Of a DNA stretch of 64,000 nucleotides, positions 10,744-18,930 are shown piece after piece. Numbering within the stretch: the first letter of the stretch is position 1; every line of letters begins with the position of its first letter. The DNA comes from Amnibacterium kyonggiense (GTDB taxonomy: Bacteria; Actinomycetota; Actinomycetes; Actinomycetales; Microbacteriaceae), in the NCBI RefSeq assembly GCF_004364555.1, contig NZ_SOAM01000004.1:186001-250000 (forward strand), given 5' to 3'. A program made the position numbers and the translations under genes. The notes beneath the pieces are model-generated. The model was not told the origin of the DNA, did no database searches, and was given only the letters and a program-made list of their open reading frames with translations.

Positions 10744-12744
10744 TCACTTCGTTCGAACGCTCCTCGCCGTCGACCACGAGCCCCAGCCCGCCCAGTTCGC
10801 CGCCCGAACGGACACCGTGTACGCGGTGTGCCGCTTGAGGCCCTTGAGCAGCTCGACGCGCTGTCCCGCGGCGACGGTCACCGTCTTCACGGTCCGTCCG
10901 TGCAGCACAACCTGCACCTGATACTTCTGCACCGCCAGAGCACCGCTTGTCGATGCGCCGGACCACTTCACCCGGAGACGCGCAGAACCCACGGAGACAG
11001 AAGGCTTCTGCACCTTCGACGGCTTCTTCGTCGCCGAGACGGTCTTGCCCTTCGCTCTCGTCTTGACGCTGTCGAGCTTCGAGGACGCGCCCGTGCCGTG
11101 GGCGTTCCGCGCCGCGACGCCGACTCGATAGACCGTCGACTTCTTGAGACCGCCGATGACGGCGAGACGCTTCGACCCGGCGATGACCGCCGTCTTCACG
11201 AGTCGATCGCCCTTGTAGGTCTTGACGACGTAGGAGGTCACCTTGTCGTGGGAGGCCGCCTTCGGGGCGCTCCACTTCACCGCGATCGACGTGGCGCCGA
11301 GCGCGACGGCATCGGGGAGCGCTACACGCTGCGGCGACGACTCGTTCGGAGCGGGAGCCCCCTGCGACGGCGAGGAAGGAGTCGGAGTCGGAGTCGGAGC
11401 CGGCGTCGGCGATGCGAGACCGCCGTCGGGCGCTTCAGGCGCTCCCTGGAAGCGAACGAGCCCGGTCTGACGCTGGCCGTTCACCATCGTGAACTCACCG
11501 CCGAGGACCAGGAAGCTGGAACCGGCTGTCGCGCTCCAGGCCCCCTGATCCGAGCCCGTGTAGGTGCCCGTGTTGATGCTGGGGCTCCAGCCCGCCACGA
11601 GAGTCGGAGAAGGCTGACCACCGAAGTCGGCGTAGCCGGTCTCCGAGCTGTGCAGCACGACGCCGGTAGCGGACTGCGAGAACGCCTGCGCCCGACGCCA
11701 CTGCGTCGGCGTACCCGGGCTGCTCCAGCCACCGACGACATTGCCGCAGTCGTGTGCATGGCTCACCACGTAGAGCGCGTCATTGAAGGGAACCGATGAG
11801 TACGAGTCGCCGTGGCAGTCCTCGACCCACTTGACCGACCCGTCCGCCCAATTCATCGCGACGGCTCCCTCGAGGTTGCCGGAGCCCTTGTAGTTGTACC
11901 CGGTCGCATAGACCACCGACCCGCGGCTCGCGAGGCTGTAGATGGCGGACGAGTCCCCGCTGTCATACACGACAGTCGTGGCCAACCAGTTCATCCGAGC
12001 GCCGGTCGCTGAGCTCACCGCTGCCATGCCGGGGGACGCGACCCCCTCAACGGTCGCGAAGCTGCCGCCCAGAAGCACCTTGGTGCCATCAGGCGACATC
12101 GCGACCGCCCGCACCGTGCCGTCAGCGACAGCGGGTGCGAAGCCGAGCAGCCCCCCGGAGGTGTCCACTGCCGCGGCCCGCGATCGCGCGGCTCCGTTGA
12201 CCGAGGTGAACAGGCCGCCAAAGTACACGGCGTTGCCGCGCGCAGCGACGGACAAGACGGTGCCGTTGACATCCGGCGCGAACCCCGGGACCAGGGCGCC
12301 ACTTCGGTCGATTGCCGCGACGTGGTTCCTGGGCTGCCCGTTCACGGTCGTGAAGTTGCCGACGATGTAGATCCTCGAACCGTCAGGCGATGCGGCCATG
12401 CCGCGGACCTGCGCGTTCGTCACCGCCGAGAAGCCCTGCACGGCATCGCCCGTCGCCACATCGAATGCGAAGAGGTTCGAGCGGGGTGTGACGGCCACGC
12501 CGGCCGCCGCGCCGGCAGGCTGCGACTGGTTGAACGAACCGCCCACGTAGTCGATGCCGTTCGAGACGACCTGCGTCCACACGACACCGTTCACCTGTGC
12601 TGTGGGGAGAGCCGTCGAGGACACCGGCGTCGGATTCGCCGGATCCGCTGAAGCCGCAGCGGAGAAGACGAGTCCGGACGCGGCGAGCGTCGAGACGGAA
12701 AGAGCCGCGATCGCAGCACGGAACAGAGGTCGGGGGAACCCCAT
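10744..12744 (-). CDS. Secreted beta-propeller protein with two C-terminal FN3 domains
   Basis: 666 aa. Signal peptide with cleavage near AAASADP (about residue 33). Residues ~50-430 contain propeller-type repeats of the form Y/F-VGGxFTxVNG-x-R (VGGSFN, VGNFTTVNGQ, FGGLFTSVNG, LGGSFATVEG, LGGEFTMVNGQ), as in delta-60/DUF5122-like repeats. A Pro/Thr linker (~442-470) is followed by two fibronectin type III domains (~472-565 and ~580-666). Likely exported and wall-associated, perhaps adhesive or glycan-binding. Transcribed alone from the region 12745-12946, which holds a 22-bp inverted repeat at 12870-12891. Confidence 0.85.
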   Translation of the reverse strand: MGFPRPLFRAAIAALSVSTLAASGLVFSAAASADPANPTPVSSTALPTAQVNGVVWTQVVSNGIDYVGGSFNQSQPAGAAAGVAVTPRSNLFAFDVATGDAVQGFSAVTNAQVRGMAASPDGSRIYIVGNFTTVNGQPRNHVAAIDRSGALVPGFAPDVNGTVLSVAARGNAVYFGGLFTSVNGAARSRAAAVDTSGGLLGFAPAVADGTVRAVAMSPDGTKVLLGGSFATVEGVASPGMAAVSSATGARMNWLATTVVYDSGDSSAIYSLASRGSVVYATGYNYKGSGNLEGAVAMNWADGSVKWVEDCHGDSYSSVPFNDALYVVSHAHDCGNVVGGWSSPGTPTQWRRAQAFSQSATGVVLHSSETGYADFGGQPSPTLVAGWSPSINTGTYTGSDQGAWSATAGSSFLVLGGEFTMVNGQRQTGLVRFQGAPEAPDGGLASPTPAPTPTPTPSSPSQGAPAPNESSPQRVALPDAVALGATSIAVKWSAPKAASHDKVTSYVVKTYKGDRLVKTAVIAGSKRLAVIGGLKKSTVYRVGVAARNAHGTGASSKLDSVKTRAKGKTVSATKKPSKVQKPSVSVGSARLRVKWSGASTSGALAVQKYQVQVVLHGRTVKTVTVAAGQRVELLKGLKRHTAYTVSVRAANWAGWGSWSTARSVRTK

Positions 12745-12869
12745 GGGCAGGCCTCGCTTGGGTAGAGCAAGAAAGCGGCTCGGGTAAGCCGTTCGGGTGC
12801 GGTCAGGCTAAGGCAGTGCAGCGCTCGAAGAAAGGCTCCGGGGCACTGGAACCGTCGAAGAGGGCGCGA

Positions 12870-12891
12870 TTGTCCCCCGATTTGGGTACAA
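12870..12891. promoter_or_regulatory. Operator-like inverted repeat TTGTnCCC-N6-GGGnACAA
   Basis: Two 8-nt half sites, TTGTCCCC and GGGTACAA, mirror each other with one mismatch around a 6-nt spacer. It lies about 130 bp upstream of the secreted propeller gene and 55 bp upstream of the antitoxin gene on the other strand, so either could be controlled. The symmetry suggests a dimeric regulator, but none can be named. A related half site, TTGTACCC, occurs in the intergenic region near 43100. Confidence 0.45.
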
Positions 12892-12927
12892 GGAAACGCC
12901 GCACCAGCTCGCTCCAGACCTTCGACC

Positions 12928-12942
12928 TCAACTCTAAGTTGA
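12928..12942. promoter_or_regulatory. Palindrome just upstream of RHH antitoxin (probable autoregulatory operator)
   Basis: TCAACT-CTA-AGTTGA, a perfect 6-bp inverted repeat with a 3-nt centre, ends 4 bp before the ATG of the ribbon-helix-helix gene. RHH antitoxins commonly bind short palindromes over their own promoters. A site this close would block transcription start or leaderless initiation. The assignment is by position and symmetry only. Confidence 0.55.
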
Positions 12943-12946
12943 ACCC

Positions 12947-13153
12947 ATGGCCATGACGCTCCGCCTCAGCCCCACCGAGGACGAGACCCTCGCCCGCCTG
13001 GCTCGGCAGTTCCGCATGAGCAAGAACCAGGCCGCGGCGCAGGCGATCGACCTGGCCGCGCCGAAGCGCGACCACGCCGAGTTCGTGCAGCGGACGACGA
13101 GCCGCCTGCTCGCCCAGTACGGCGGCCTGATGCAGCGCCTCGCAGAGGCCTGA
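12947..13153 (+). CDS. Ribbon-helix-helix (CopG-like) antitoxin
   Basis: 68 aa. The N-terminus MTLRLSPTEDETLARLARQ reads as the beta-strand plus helix A of an RHH DNA-binding fold, followed by a turn and a second helix (SKNQAAAQAIDLAA). Such small proteins pair with Doc/Fic toxins in actinobacteria. The Doc-type gene lies on the same strand 535 bp downstream, with a reverse-strand gene between them. A palindrome ends 4 bp upstream. The stop TGA directly abuts the TCA stop of the convergent neighbour (zero spacing). The ATG at 12953 is an alternative start. Confidence 0.75.
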   Translation: MAMTLRLSPTEDETLARLARQFRMSKNQAAAQAIDLAAPKRDHAEFVQRTTSRLLAQYGGLMQRLAEA

Positions 13154-13582
13154 TCAGCCGCCGATGACGGCTTGCTGACCGAGGTCGCTCACGAGCGACC
13201 CGATCTCGCCGGCGTTGTCCGCGAGCACGACGAGGACCGGCCAGGCGTCGTCCTCCTCGACGAGCCGCACGATGCGGAGGTCGGAGCGCGCGAGGATCCG
13301 ATCCGCCGCGGCGGTCGCCTCGCCGAGATCGTCCGTGTCCGTCACCTCATCGAGATCCGGCTGGACCGCGAAGACCCGCGGCAGCTGCGCGAGGGCGTCG
13401 GAGAGCTCCATCCCGGTGTCGTCGGACCGGAGGAATGCGAGCGCACCGGCCTCGTCGAGGCCGTCGAGCAGCGCCTCCCAGGGGTCGTCGCCCGATTCGA
13501 GCGCCTCGTCGACCGCCTGTCGCACCGCCTCGTCGTCGTCGAGCAGCGCGCAGAGCCGCCGCCAGTCCCCCGACCGATCCAT
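13154..13582 (-). CDS. Small acidic protein of unknown function
   Basis: 142 aa, strongly acidic, starting MDRSGDWRRLCALLDDDEAV. Has no signal peptide, membrane segment or catalytic motif that I recognise. It loosely recalls small DUF6630-type proteins, but I would not assert this. Placement is notable: it is antisense-oriented between the antitoxin and the Doc-type gene, its stop abuts the antitoxin stop, and its start faces the Doc gene across 106 bp. The longer reading frame to 13816 would overlap the Doc gene; ATG at 13582 is preferred. Confidence 0.65.
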   Translation of the reverse strand: MDRSGDWRRLCALLDDDEAVRQAVDEALESGDDPWEALLDGLDEAGALAFLRSDDTGMELSDALAQLPRVFAVQPDLDEVTDTDDLGEATAAADRILARSDLRIVRLVEEDDAWPVLVVLADNAGEIGSLVSDLGQQAVIGG

Positions 13583-13688
13583 CCTCCGATCCTGCCGCAC
13601 GCGCCCGATCGCTAACCTGGACCAGCGTCCCCCGGCCGGGGGACGTCCCCCGCCCGCCGCGCCCTCGCGCCGGTCCGTCTGGAGTCGT

Positions 13689-14108
13689 GTGTCCGATCCG
13701 TACGCGTCCGCAACCGCGCAGACGGAGTACCTGTCCATCGACGACGTCGTCCAGATCGTCGAGATGTTCAGCGAGGCTCCGCTGCGTGAGGCGGTCCGCG
13801 ACCTCGGGCTGCTCATCGGCGCGGTCGACCGGCCCGCGCTGAAGTACCGCGGGATGGACGTCTACACGCCGCTCGCCATGAAGGCGGCGGCGTTCATGGA
13901 GAGCCTCGCCCGCAGTAACGCCCTCTTCGACGGCAACAAGCGGCTCGCCTGGCTCGCCACGAACGTCTTCCTCGAGCTGAACGGCAAGACGGTGCAGTTC
14001 AGCGACAACGAGATCTTCTCGCTGCTCCGCGAGGTGCAGCAGGGCTATCTCGCCACGAACGAGCTCGCCCACCGGCTGCACACGCGGATCGGGCCCGCGC
14101 AGGGCTGA
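13689..14108 (+). CDS. Doc/Fic-family death-on-curing toxin with altered catalytic motif
   Basis: 139 aa from GTG at 13689, with a GGAG sequence 4 nt upstream. Fic core: DVYTPLAMKAAAFMESLA then the Fic motif NALFDGNKRLAW at residues 77-88 and a typical VFLELNG helix. Doc toxins phosphorylate EF-Tu using the histidine that begins this motif; here that position is Asn (codon aac), so catalysis may be lost or changed, although this could be a trait of a subfamily. The GNKR anion-binding loop is intact. Presumed partner is the RHH antitoxin at 12947-13153. Confidence 0.8.
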   Translation: MSDPYASATAQTEYLSIDDVVQIVEMFSEAPLREAVRDLGLLIGAVDRPALKYRGMDVYTPLAMKAAAFMESLARSNALFDGNKRLAWLATNVFLELNGKTVQFSDNEIFSLLREVQQGYLATNELAHRLHTRIGPAQG

Positions 14109-14189
14109 GTCCGGCCCGGGGCGGCTCCGACACGGGCGCTGGGGCGCCCGGCTCAACCAGCGGGGCGGGGGCGGGCGCGCCCGGGACGA

Positions 14190-16148
14190 CTACTGCTTCC
14201 GCGACCGCCACCGGGCGCGAAGGCGCTTCGCCGCGTCGAGCGCTGTCCGCCGCGCCCGCTTCGCCACCCGCGCGGGCAATGACGCCTTCACCGCGGTCGT
14301 GACCGGCCGGTGCAGCTGCGCACGGCCGTCTCGGCGTACCGTCAGTCTCCGCGGGAGGGCGACGGAGGTCGGTTGCCCCTCCGCGAGCGCGCGCAGCGTG
14401 TACGTGCCGGGCTCGAGGCGGATCGCCGACTCGAGCCGCGCCCCGCGGTCGTCGCCGACGACGGTCGCCGGGAAGCGGAACTCCGTGCCGTCCGCGGCGA
14501 CGGCGAGCAGCTCGAACCGGACCGTCGTCGGCGCGACGACGGTCAGCTTCGGCAGGGCCAGCGAGAACGCCTGCCCCTTCCCGCCGAGCGCGGCGTCGAC
14601 CAGCAGGGGGCCCTCGTTCAGGATGCTCCGCAGGCGCTGGGCGGTGTCGAGCGCGAGCGCGCCCTTCTGCGTCGTGTAGGCGATCGCGGCGCCCGACCCG
14701 GTGAGGGCGCCGGTCGATCCGGAGGAGCGCGGCGCGCTCCGGCGGCTGAGGCCGCCCCAGCGGCTCTGTGCGGTGACGTCCCACACGCCGGGCTGGAGCG
14801 GATTGCCCGCCTGCGCGGTGGCCAGGTCGATCGACGCCTCCCCCTCGACGACCATTCCGACCGTCCCGTCGCCGTTCGGCTCCCGCCGCACGGTCAGGTC
14901 GGCGGGGAAGGTCCAGGTGATCGGGTCGTGGCGCCCGCGCAGGGCGAACGCGACGTCGAAGCGGTCGATGTCGTCCGTGACGTCGAGCAGGGCCTGCGGG
15001 ACGACCTCGGCGGCCTCCGGGGACATGACGCGGAACAGCCGGCCGCCCTCCTCGCGGAACGCGATCGGCTTCCCCGCCTCCATCAGCCGCGCCTCGACGT
15101 GGAAGCGCAGCACCGCACCGTCCCAGCGGACGTCGCGCGCCTCGGACCGGACCGAGATCGCGGTGGCGACCGCGTCCTGCTGGCGCACGAGGTCGGTCCG
15201 GCGGGCGCGGATCAGCGTCGCGCGGATGCGGTCGAAGACGCCGAGGTCCGCGTCCCACTCGACCGGCAGGTAGCGCTCCTGGATGCGGTTCGCCCGGTCG
15301 TACGCCTGCTCGAGCTTCGGGCCGTCCTGGTTCGCGACGGTCGACTTGGTCAGGCGGTGCAGCAGGCGCCAGCGATGCTCGTGCAGCAGGGCCGACTTGC
15401 GCGCGGCCGCGAACTCCTCGGTGTCGAGCGTCGCGTCGATGTAGGCGACGAGGTCGTCGAGCCGGTCCCAGAACTCCGGGGACATCGGCCCGTACGTACG
15501 GGAGTTGTTCGTGTCGGACGCGATCCAGAGGTAGACGGGCGCGCTGGCGAGCAGCGAGACCACCTTCGCGTGCCGGAACACGGCGATGTTCTGGTAGTTG
15601 TCCTCCCAGAGGATGCGGCGCCCCTCCGGGAAGCGGATGCCGTGCTCGTTCAGGAACTCGCGGCGGTAGAGCTTGTGGGGCACCATCGGCCGCAGCAGGT
15701 CGATGTCGCCGCCCGGGAGGATGTTGCCGACGTCGCCGTTCCGCAGCGCCTGCATCGCCCACCACGGGTCGTTCGTCCGCGACTCCTTCGGGCTCACGAC
15801 GTCGGAGCGGTTCGCCTTCGCGAACTCGACCGCGGCCCGCAGCCCGTCGGGGAAGAGCGAGTCGTCGTGGTCCATGAACATGACGTACTCGCCGCGGGCG
15901 AGGTCGGTGCCGACGTTGCGCGGGCGGCTCCCCCACCCGGAGTTCTCGATGCGCTTGACGCGCATGTTCGGCCGGGTCGCGGCGAGCGCCTGCATCCGCT
16001 CGTAGGTGTCGTCGGGCGAGCCGTCGTCGACGACGATCGTCTCGAATCGCTCCTGCGGCAGGGTCTGCGCGTCCAGGGAGTCCATGACCCGCTGGAACGC
16101 GTCGCCGGGCTTGTACGCGGCGATGATGACCGACACCAGCGGCTCCAC
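14190..16148 (-). CDS. Glycosyltransferase family 2 with C-terminal beta-sandwich region
   Basis: 652 aa. N-terminal GT-A domain (1-~230): VSVIIAAYKPG, VVDDGSPDDT, GWGSRPRNVG and the DxD-type MDHDDSLFPD. A helical middle segment follows, then ~300 residues of beta-rich sequence resembling the C-terminal domains of polyribitol-phosphate glycosyltransferases of the TarS type, and a very basic tail. Likely decorates a teichoic-acid-like polymer in the cytoplasm. It diverges from the CDP-ribitol-type fused gene across a 121-bp region, which supports a role in ribitol-phosphate polymer modification. Confidence 0.82.
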   Translation of the reverse strand: MEPLVSVIIAAYKPGDAFQRVMDSLDAQTLPQERFETIVVDDGSPDDTYERMQALAATRPNMRVKRIENSGWGSRPRNVGTDLARGEYVMFMDHDDSLFPDGLRAAVEFAKANRSDVVSPKESRTNDPWWAMQALRNGDVGNILPGGDIDLLRPMVPHKLYRREFLNEHGIRFPEGRRILWEDNYQNIAVFRHAKVVSLLASAPVYLWIASDTNNSRTYGPMSPEFWDRLDDLVAYIDATLDTEEFAAARKSALLHEHRWRLLHRLTKSTVANQDGPKLEQAYDRANRIQERYLPVEWDADLGVFDRIRATLIRARRTDLVRQQDAVATAISVRSEARDVRWDGAVLRFHVEARLMEAGKPIAFREEGGRLFRVMSPEAAEVVPQALLDVTDDIDRFDVAFALRGRHDPITWTFPADLTVRREPNGDGTVGMVVEGEASIDLATAQAGNPLQPGVWDVTAQSRWGGLSRRSAPRSSGSTGALTGSGAAIAYTTQKGALALDTAQRLRSILNEGPLLVDAALGGKGQAFSLALPKLTVVAPTTVRFELLAVAADGTEFRFPATVVGDDRGARLESAIRLEPGTYTLRALAEGQPTSVALPRRLTVRRDGRAQLHRPVTTAVKASLPARVAKRARRTALDAAKRLRARWRSRKQ

Positions 16149-16269
16149 GGCACCTCCTCATGTCGGGATGACGGTCCAGGCTATCCGTCACCGGGGGGAT
16201 GCCCCGAGAAACCGGGGCGGGCCGCCGGGGTCCCCTGCCGCGGAGGAGCCCCCGGTTACGATCCTCACC

Positions 16270-17682
16270 ATGCCTACGACGGAGCAGCGCTTGCGGACGG
16301 TCGCCGTGATCCTGGCGGGCGGCGTCGGGGTACGGGCGGGGCTCGGCATGCCGAAGCAGCTCGCGCGCATCGCCGGGAAGCCGATCATCGAGCACACGAT
16401 CGCCGCCGTCGACGCCGCGAAGTGCATCGACGAGATCTTCGTGATGATGGAGCCGAACCACATGTCGGCCGTCGAGGAGCTCATCGCCTCCGGCCGCTAC
16501 CCGAAGCTCACCGGCGTCCACCCCGGCGGCGCGACCCGCAACGACACGACCCGCCTCGCGCTCGAGCAGCTCGGCGATGAGGAGTGCAAGGTCCTCTTCC
16601 ACGACGCGGTGCGGCCGTTCGTCGACGAGCGGATCCTGCAGGACTGCGTCGATGCGCTCGACCACTACGGCGCCGTCGACGTCGCGATCCCGTCCGCGGA
16701 CACGATCATCCAGATCAACACGGAGACGAACGTGCTCGTCGACGTGCCGCCGCGCGCGCTCCTCCGGCGCGGTCAGACGCCGCAGGCGTTCCTCAACTCC
16801 GCGATCCGCAAGGCGTACGAGCGGGCGGGCAAGGACCGCAACTTCGTCGCGACCGACGACTGCACGGTGGTGCTGAAGTACACGCCGGACGTGCCGATCG
16901 CGGTCGTCGCCGGCTCGGACGAGAATATGAAAATCACCGAGTCGATCGACGTGTTCATCGCCGACAAGCTCTTCCAGCTGAAGACCGCGGAGGCCGAGGG
17001 GATGTCCACGGCCGAGCGCGAGGCGGCCCTCACCGGCAAGACGGTCGTCGTGTTCGGCGGCAGCGAGGGCATCGGCGCCGCGATCGCGGACGCCGCGCAG
17101 CGGTTCGGCGCCTCGGTGTTCTCGTTCTCCCGCTCGTCCACGGCCACCGACATCCGGAAGCGCAAGCGCGTCCGCGCGGCGCTCGACGAGGCGAAGGCCG
17201 CGACCGGGCGCATCGACTACGTCGTGAACTCCGCGGGGATCCTCGAGATGGGCGGCCTGGAGACCTTCAGCCACGAGGCGGTGAAGAAGACCATCCAGGT
17301 CAACCTGCTCGGGCCGATCATCATCGCCCAGGAGGCGCTCCCGCACCTCAAGGAGACGCACGGGCAGCTGCTCTACTTCACCTCGTCCTCCTACACGCGG
17401 GGCCGGGCGAACTACGGCATGTACTCCGCGACGAAGGCCGCGACGGTGAACCTCACGCAGTCGCTGAGCGAGGAGTGGACCGAGGCCGGCGTGCGGGTCA
17501 ACTGCATCAATCCGGAGCGGACGAGCACGCCGATGCGGACGAAGGCGTTCGGTGACGAGCCGGCGGGCACGCTGCTCGCCGCCGAGACCGTCGCGATGGC
17601 CTCGATCGACACGCTCCTCTCCCCCATCACCGGGCAGATCGTCGACGTCCGCCGACGGGACGTCGCACCGCAGCCCGCCTGA
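16270..17682 (+). CDS. Bifunctional cytidylyltransferase / SDR reductase (CDP-ribitol-type, Bcs1-like)
   Basis: 470 aa. Residues 1-~240 are an IspD/TarI-type cytidylyltransferase: VILAGGVGVRAG, MPKQL, PGGATRNDTTRLAL, FHDAVRPF and TDDCTVV. Residues ~260-470 are a classical SDR: VFGGSEGIGAAIA, NSAGILEMGG, SSSYTRG and YSATKAA (YxxxK). In Haemophilus Bcs1 this order makes CDP-ribitol from ribulose-5-phosphate, and I infer the same here. ATG 16270 is preferred over an open frame starting at 16006, which would run through the start of the divergent GT2. A 62-nt palindromic element begins 15 nt after the stop. Confidence 0.88.
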   Translation: MPTTEQRLRTVAVILAGGVGVRAGLGMPKQLARIAGKPIIEHTIAAVDAAKCIDEIFVMMEPNHMSAVEELIASGRYPKLTGVHPGGATRNDTTRLALEQLGDEECKVLFHDAVRPFVDERILQDCVDALDHYGAVDVAIPSADTIIQINTETNVLVDVPPRALLRRGQTPQAFLNSAIRKAYERAGKDRNFVATDDCTVVLKYTPDVPIAVVAGSDENMKITESIDVFIADKLFQLKTAEAEGMSTAEREAALTGKTVVVFGGSEGIGAAIADAAQRFGASVFSFSRSSTATDIRKRKRVRAALDEAKAATGRIDYVVNSAGILEMGGLETFSHEAVKKTIQVNLLGPIIIAQEALPHLKETHGQLLYFTSSSYTRGRANYGMYSATKAATVNLTQSLSEEWTEAGVRVNCINPERTSTPMRTKAFGDEPAGTLLAAETVAMASIDTLLSPITGQIVDVRRRDVAPQPA

Positions 17683-17697
17683 CGCGGTCGCACGCTG

Positions 17698-17759
17698 CTC
17701 CGCCGCTCAGCGGCTGTTCCGCCCGCTTCGGCAGGCGGGATAGCCGCTCAGGGGCGGAG
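17698..17759. repeat. 62-nt palindromic element, copy A
   Basis: Two 26-nt arms (CTCCGCCGCTCAGCGGCT... and its near complement) around a 10-nt loop with CGCTTCGGCA. It begins 15 nt past the stop of the fused cytidylyltransferase gene. Same length and arm sequence as the copies at 18861, 21717 and 43331. Confidence 0.85.
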
Positions 17760-17863
17760 GTCGGTGGCGAGCGCACCGGCCGGGGGCCGCGGCGCCCCCT
17801 CGGCGTCGCTCCTCCACAGGCCTGGGTCCGGTGCGGCGGCTCGATCCGCGGCAAGGTCGCCGG

Positions 17864-18856
17864 ATGGACCCGTGGACCACGCCGCTGATCGTCGTGCGCG
17901 GCGCATCGCACACCGCCGCGGAGCGCCGGAGCATCGCGCGCGATTGCGAGCGCGGTCTGCTCATCCGCGTCCGCCAGGGCGTGTACGTCGCCACCGCCGA
18001 CTGGGACGCGGGCACCGGGGTCGAGCGCGACCTCGCCCGGCACGTCGTCCGGGCCCGGGCACTCGACGCGGTCGCGCCGTGGCGCCCGCTGTTCTCGCAC
18101 TGGACGGCGGCGGTGCTCGCCGGTCTCCCGACCATGGACGCCCAGCTCGACCGGGTCCACGTCACGACCACCGATCCGCGCCGGCGAGGGCTCGACGGCG
18201 TCCTGACCCACGCGTTCCCGGTCCAGCGGGAGGAGGTCCGCATGCTGGGCGGCCTCCTCGTCACCTCCGTCCCCCGGACGGTCGTCGACGTCGCGGGCGG
18301 CTCGCCCTTCCTCGGCGGGGTCGTCACGGCGGACGCGGCGCTGCACCGGGGCGTGCCGCGCGATCTCCTGGAGGCCGCGGTCGACCTCGCCGGCCCGCGC
18401 CGCGCCTCCGGGCGCATCGCGGACGTCGTCGCGATCGCGCATCCGGGCGCGGAGAGCGCCGCGGAATCGGCGAGCTACGTCAGCATGTTCCGCCTCGGGT
18501 TCGAGCCGCCGGAGCTGCAGCACGAGGTCTGGGACGAGCAGGGCCTCGCGGGGATCGCGGACAGCTACGACCGGCGGTCGCGCATCGGCGCGGAGGTCGA
18601 CGGACTCGCGAAGTACCTGGACCCGAGGATGGCCGTCGACGGCACCGGGATGGCGCTCGTGCAGGAGAAGCGTCGGGAGGACCGCATGCGGGCCGGCCTC
18701 CGCGGGCTCGCCCGCTACGGGTACTGGGACGCGAAGGATCCGAGCCGGCTGCGGCCGATCCTCGCGAAGGTCGGGCTGCGGCCCCCGCAGCACCGGCCGA
18801 CCCTCGCCGACTGGGCGGCGACGGCGCGGATCGCGCGCCCGCGGGCCCTCCGCTGA
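17864..18856 (+). CDS. AbiEi-like protein with C-terminal nuclease-like domain
   Basis: 330 aa from ATG 17864 (GTG 17831 is an alternative). The N-terminal part has the winged-helix pattern RGLLIRVRQGVYV typical of type IV antitoxin AbiEi N-terminal domains. The C-terminal half shows AESASYVSMFRLGFEPPELQ, then SYDRRSRIGAEVDGLAKY, an E...D...ExDGxxKY arrangement like DUF559/Vsr-type restriction-endonuclease folds. No AbiEii toxin is adjacent, so the gene stands alone. It is framed by two copies of the 62-nt palindrome, 105 bp before the start and 4 bp after the stop. Function unknown, possibly defence- or DNA-repair-related. Confidence 0.75.
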   Translation: MDPWTTPLIVVRGASHTAAERRSIARDCERGLLIRVRQGVYVATADWDAGTGVERDLARHVVRARALDAVAPWRPLFSHWTAAVLAGLPTMDAQLDRVHVTTTDPRRRGLDGVLTHAFPVQREEVRMLGGLLVTSVPRTVVDVAGGSPFLGGVVTADAALHRGVPRDLLEAAVDLAGPRRASGRIADVVAIAHPGAESAAESASYVSMFRLGFEPPELQHEVWDEQGLAGIADSYDRRSRIGAEVDGLAKYLDPRMAVDGTGMALVQEKRREDRMRAGLRGLARYGYWDAKDPSRLRPILAKVGLRPPQHRPTLADWAATARIARPRALR

Positions 18857-18860
18857 CGGC

Positions 18861-18922
18861 CTCCGCCCCTGAGCGGCAATCCCGCCCGCGCGGGCAGGCG
18901 GGACAGCCGCTCAGCGGCGGAG
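18861..18922. repeat. 62-nt palindromic element, copy B
   Basis: 26-nt arms (left arm CTCCGCCCCTGAGCGGCAAT...) with three mismatches and the 10-nt loop CGCGCGGGCA. It fills the space between two convergent genes, 4 nt past one stop and 8 nt past the other, so it probably also acts as a bidirectional terminator. Confidence 0.85.
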
Positions 18923-18930
18923 CAGGAGGA

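Noticed and set aside
13999-17361. Very long reverse-strand open frame (1120 codons) across the GT2 and cytidylyltransferase genes
   Set aside because: Arg/Pro/Gly-rich low-complexity translation typical of high-GC antisense shadows; the real genes in other frames have clear domain motifs.
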